A stretch of 20,330 bases of DNA from Mesotaenium endlicherianum (taxonomy: Eukaryota; Streptophyta; Zygnematophyceae; Zygnematales; Mesotaeniaceae). Below the pieces are notes generated by a model. That model saw nothing but the letters and a program-made list of their open reading frames with translations, did no database searches and was not told the origin of the DNA. Shown piece by piece: positions 17,621-20,330 of this stretch. Each line of letters begins with the position of its first letter. The first letter of the stretch is position 1. The stretch spans positions 55,257 to 75,586 of the forward strand of contig WELA01004421.1 in NCBI GenBank assembly GCA_009602735.1. Reading direction: 5' to 3'. Made by a program: the position numbers and the translations under genes.

Positions 17621-18735
17621 GATACGAAGAAGGGGAACGCCGGGTTGCCGAGTGGAGGGATGAGGAGGGGTACGAAAAGCGGGAGGCGGGGGTTAGGAGA
17701 AAAGGGATAGCAGGGGTTACGAAAGAAGGGATAGCAGGGTACGAAAAGAGAAATGGTGACGAAAAGAGGGATGAAAGGGTACGAAAAGAGGGCTGGCGGA
17801 CGAAAAGAGGGATGGCGGGGGTACGAAAGAAGGGACAGCAGGGTACGAAAAGAGGGATGGCGGACGAAAAGAGGGAGGCGGGGGTTACGGAAAACGGGAT
17901 AGCAGGGGTTACAAAAAAATAAGGGATGGCGGACGATAAGAGGGAAGGCAGGGTACGTAAAGAGGGATGTCGGGGATACGAAAGAAGGGACAGCAGGGTA
18001 CGAAAAGAGGGAGGGAGGCGGGGGTTACGAACCGAGGGATAGGGGGATACGAAAAATGGATAGCAGGGTACGAAAAGAGGGATGCGGACGAAAAGACGGA
18101 AGGCAGGGTACGAAAAGAGGGATGTCGGACGAAAAGGGGGATGAAAGGGTACGAAAAGAGGGCTCGCGGACGAAAAGAGGGATGGCGGGGGTACGAAAGA
18201 AGGGAGCAGGGTACGAAAAGAGGGATGGCGGACCTGGCGGACGAAAAGAGGGAGGCGGGGGTTAGGTAAAAAGGGATAGCAGGGGTTACGAAAAAAGGAA
18301 TAGCAGGGTACGAAAAGAGGATGGCGGACGATAAGAGGGAAGGCAGGGTACGTAAAGAGAAATGGCGGAGATACGAAAGAACGGACAGCAGGGTACGAAA
18401 AGAGGGATGGCGGACGAAAAGAGGGAGGCGGGGGTTACGAAAAGAGGGATAGGGCGATACGAAAAGAGGGATAGTAGGGTACGAAAAGAGGGATGCGGAC
18501 GAAAAGAGGGAAGGCAGGGTACGTAAAGAGGGATGGCGGACGAAAAGGGGGATGGCGCAGGGTACGTAAAGAGGGAAAGCAGGGGGTACGAAAAGAGGGA
18601 TACAAGCGATGGGAAGAGGGGAAAGTGCATGGCGTACGACAAAAAGGACGGAGCGAGGGTACGAAGAAAGGCAGGCATCGGGTGCGAAGAGGGGAATGGA
18701 GGGGCCGGTACAGAGAAAGGCATGGCAGGTCCGGC
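17621..18735 (+). repeat. Purine-rich minisatellite with higher-order repeats
   Basis: About 1.1 kb consists of degenerate monomers of 19-23 bases on the theme GGTACGAAAAGAGGGATGGC, with forms such as GGACGAAAAGAGGGAGGC and GGTTACGAAAAAAGGGATAGC. The plus strand is almost only purine apart from a regular TAC or AC step. Blocks of monomers recur: a 33-base stretch starting GGACGATAAGAGGGAAGGC occurs at 17931 and 18326 (offset 395), ATGAAAGGGTACG at 17771 and 18141 (offset 370), and GATGCGGACG at 18081 and 18492 (offset 411). Monomers thus spread in blocks of 370-411 bp. Confidence 0.9.
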
Positions 18736-20330
18736 GAACGCACAAGGGGAATGGGGTCGCACAGAGGGTCAGCAAGGACAGATTTAGCACTTCGCTGCCA
18801 CACCCGCGTCTCGCATGTCTCCGGTTGTCTCGCAAAGAGTAGATGCTAGAGTTCACACGGTTCCAAACTTAAAACTTAACTAGCCTAGGCGCGAAGTGGA
18901 GTGGCAAGAGGGGGCATGTAGTGAACATATGTGGGAGAAAGGAGAGGACAGCCCCGGATATACGGAGCCGCTTCCTGGGGCGTGTCCAGTCCTCCATCCC
19001 CCCCCCCCCCCTCTGCAGCATGTTCACTCAAGAGTATTAATCCGGCAGCTTCAAGCCCCTCCCTGCCACCTCTCACTTCCAACAGAGCCTCCCGTATCGC
19101 GGGAATGTAGAGTGGCATCGATAGCAAGACCTTGCAGGCAGCCCTTTGGGCCTGTGGGGCATCCACAGCAAGGCGGGGGTGACTAGGGTCTAAAGACTAC
19201 GATGGCAGGGGGGATGCAGGAAGTGATGACAGTTATGGCTGGAGCGGGGGCTTGAGGGGGGAGGAGGGGGCCAGGGGAAGTAGGACGATGCAGAGACGGA
19301 GAGGAGCCGTGTTCGCACTCTCATGTCGGCCAGTCCCAAGCCAGGAGATAGAGAACGTCGAACCGTCCCCGGGTGCTCAGGCCAGGGTGCAGCTTGGCGT
19401 CAAGACCTCCCCGGGCGCACAGGCTGCAGCGGCTGCAGGGGCGGGGGCAAGAGCTGGGAGAGCGCGGGCGGCGGTGTTCCTGATCCTGGCGCTGGCTGGC
19501 AGCCCTGTGCTGGTGCCTCCGGCGGTTCTGAGGCCAGGCATCGCGGGGCTTGGAAGAGAGCGCGGCGTTGGGGCATGCGCCCATGCCCACGTGGCGCTTG
19601 CACGCAAGCCAGGCGGGCGCTGTGCCGCCAGCTGTTGGGGACCTGGCCTCGGTGAGCCTGTCATGGGGGAGGCGAGCCACGGCGCAGCGCCGGCCGTCAC
19701 ATTTGGCTGAGCTGGACCGCGGGGGCCCACAGGCGTTCCCGGCTGGCAAGAGTGTGAAGTGGGGAAGGATCGGGGGGGGGGGGAGCAGGGGCTAGCCGCG
19801 CGTTGAGGGGCGTTGGCGGTTGGGGGCGCGTCGGCAGCAGGGGGGCGAGGCTATCCTGGGCCTGAGGAAGAGGCAGGAGCGACACCCCGTGGCAGGCGCA
19901 CGAGCGTAGCAGCAGTGCAGCACGCCGGCTGGCTGCCAGCTGGCACGACGGGCGAGAGGCGGCCATCGTCCGCGTCGCGATGTCCCTCCCAGGTGCAGAC
20001 TGCGGCTGCCGGGTTCCGGGTGCCATTTGGCACCCCCTTGGCCCCGGGTGGCAGGCAAGCGGGGCCGCTACAGCAGCGGCAGGGGTGGCAGCTGGCCTGA
20101 GTCCGAGATGGGCCATGTCACGCCGGTAGCGGCAGCAGCAGCAAGCAGGCAGGAGCCTCCAGCAGCCACTCCGCAGCTGGCAGGAGTGATCTGGCAGTGG
20201 CGGGCGCTACACGGCGCAGGAGCTCACTCACTGCCTTGGGGGGGGCTGTCTGGGGATTGTGTGCGGGGGTCCGACGGCAGTGGCGGCACCCGTCTTGATG
20301 GGGTGTTTTGGGGGGGGGGGGGGGGGGGGG
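18736..20330. other. Very GC-rich tail without a supportable gene
   Basis: After about 18860 the sequence becomes GC-rich, with homopolymers: a C run near 18998-19011, a G run near 19770, and 21 G at the window end. Open frames on both strands are Ala, Gly, Pro and Arg-rich, as expected by chance at such GC, and overlap each other in several frames. I recognise no domain. A multi-exon gene could be hidden here, but I cannot support one. Confidence 0.5.

Noticed and set aside
17621..18735. CRISPR array
   Set aside because: The monomers abut one another without unique spacers, and the context is eukaryotic.
17909..18856. Minus-strand 315-codon frame rich in Ser, Phe, Pro and Leu
   Set aside because: It is the pyrimidine strand of the minisatellite. 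Low stop frequency follows from the repeat, and the plus strand is open in parts too.
19252..20116. Overlapping Ala/Gly/Pro/Arg-rich frames on both strands
   Set aside because: Several frames are open at once, as expected at very high GC; no domain, repeat or conserved motif is seen.

Overview
The window is eukaryotic nuclear DNA dominated by Ty3/gypsy-type LTR retrotransposons, with one recognisable host-like gene and long gene-poor stretches. The host was not identified. A green-lineage host (alga or non-seed plant) is my best guess. The reasons are an initiator-Met-type primer binding site (TGGTATC...), a chromovirus with a C-terminal chromodomain, a second pol lineage whose integrase ends in a PHD-like finger, and a GC-rich coding gene set in AT-rich spacer. 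This is inference, not proof.

Left third (1-9.5 kb): four retroelements are nested with alternating orientation. Element A (minus strand, 1-3240) shows its 5' LTR, primer binding site, gag and the start of a pol that leaves the window at the N-terminus of reverse transcriptase. Gag and pol are joined by a -1 frameshift site (T TTA AAA) followed 7 nt later by a perfect 10-bp hairpin. A sits inside the RT of element B (plus strand, 3241-7260), a chromovirus whose RT, RNase H, integrase and chromodomain remain open, followed by three 43-bp repeats, a polypurine tract and a 498-bp LTR. B ends inside the gag start of element C (minus strand, 7261-8101), a relative of A of which only the gag start, primer binding site and LTR are visible. 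C lies in element D (plus strand, from 8102), a decayed pol with integrase and PHD-finger remnants in several frames. A-in-B-in-C-in-D also gives the order of insertion, and the degree of decay agrees with it.

Middle (9.5-12.8 kb): an inverted-repeat-rich patch built on CGTATT words (about 9530-9840), AT-rich spacer, and a complete solo LTR of the A/C family (11235-11960) with a perfect 5-bp target-site duplication, GAAAG. About 860 bp after it lies the only non-transposon gene I support, an intronless-looking Sel1-like repeat protein (12823-13668).

Right part (13.7-20.3 kb): no gene I can support. It holds a 59-bp tandem duplication, two G-run clusters able to form G-quadruplexes, a purine-rich minisatellite of about 20-bp monomers with a 370-411 bp higher-order period (about 17621-18735), and a very GC-rich tail that ends in a run of 21 G, which may be a sequencing or assembly limit.
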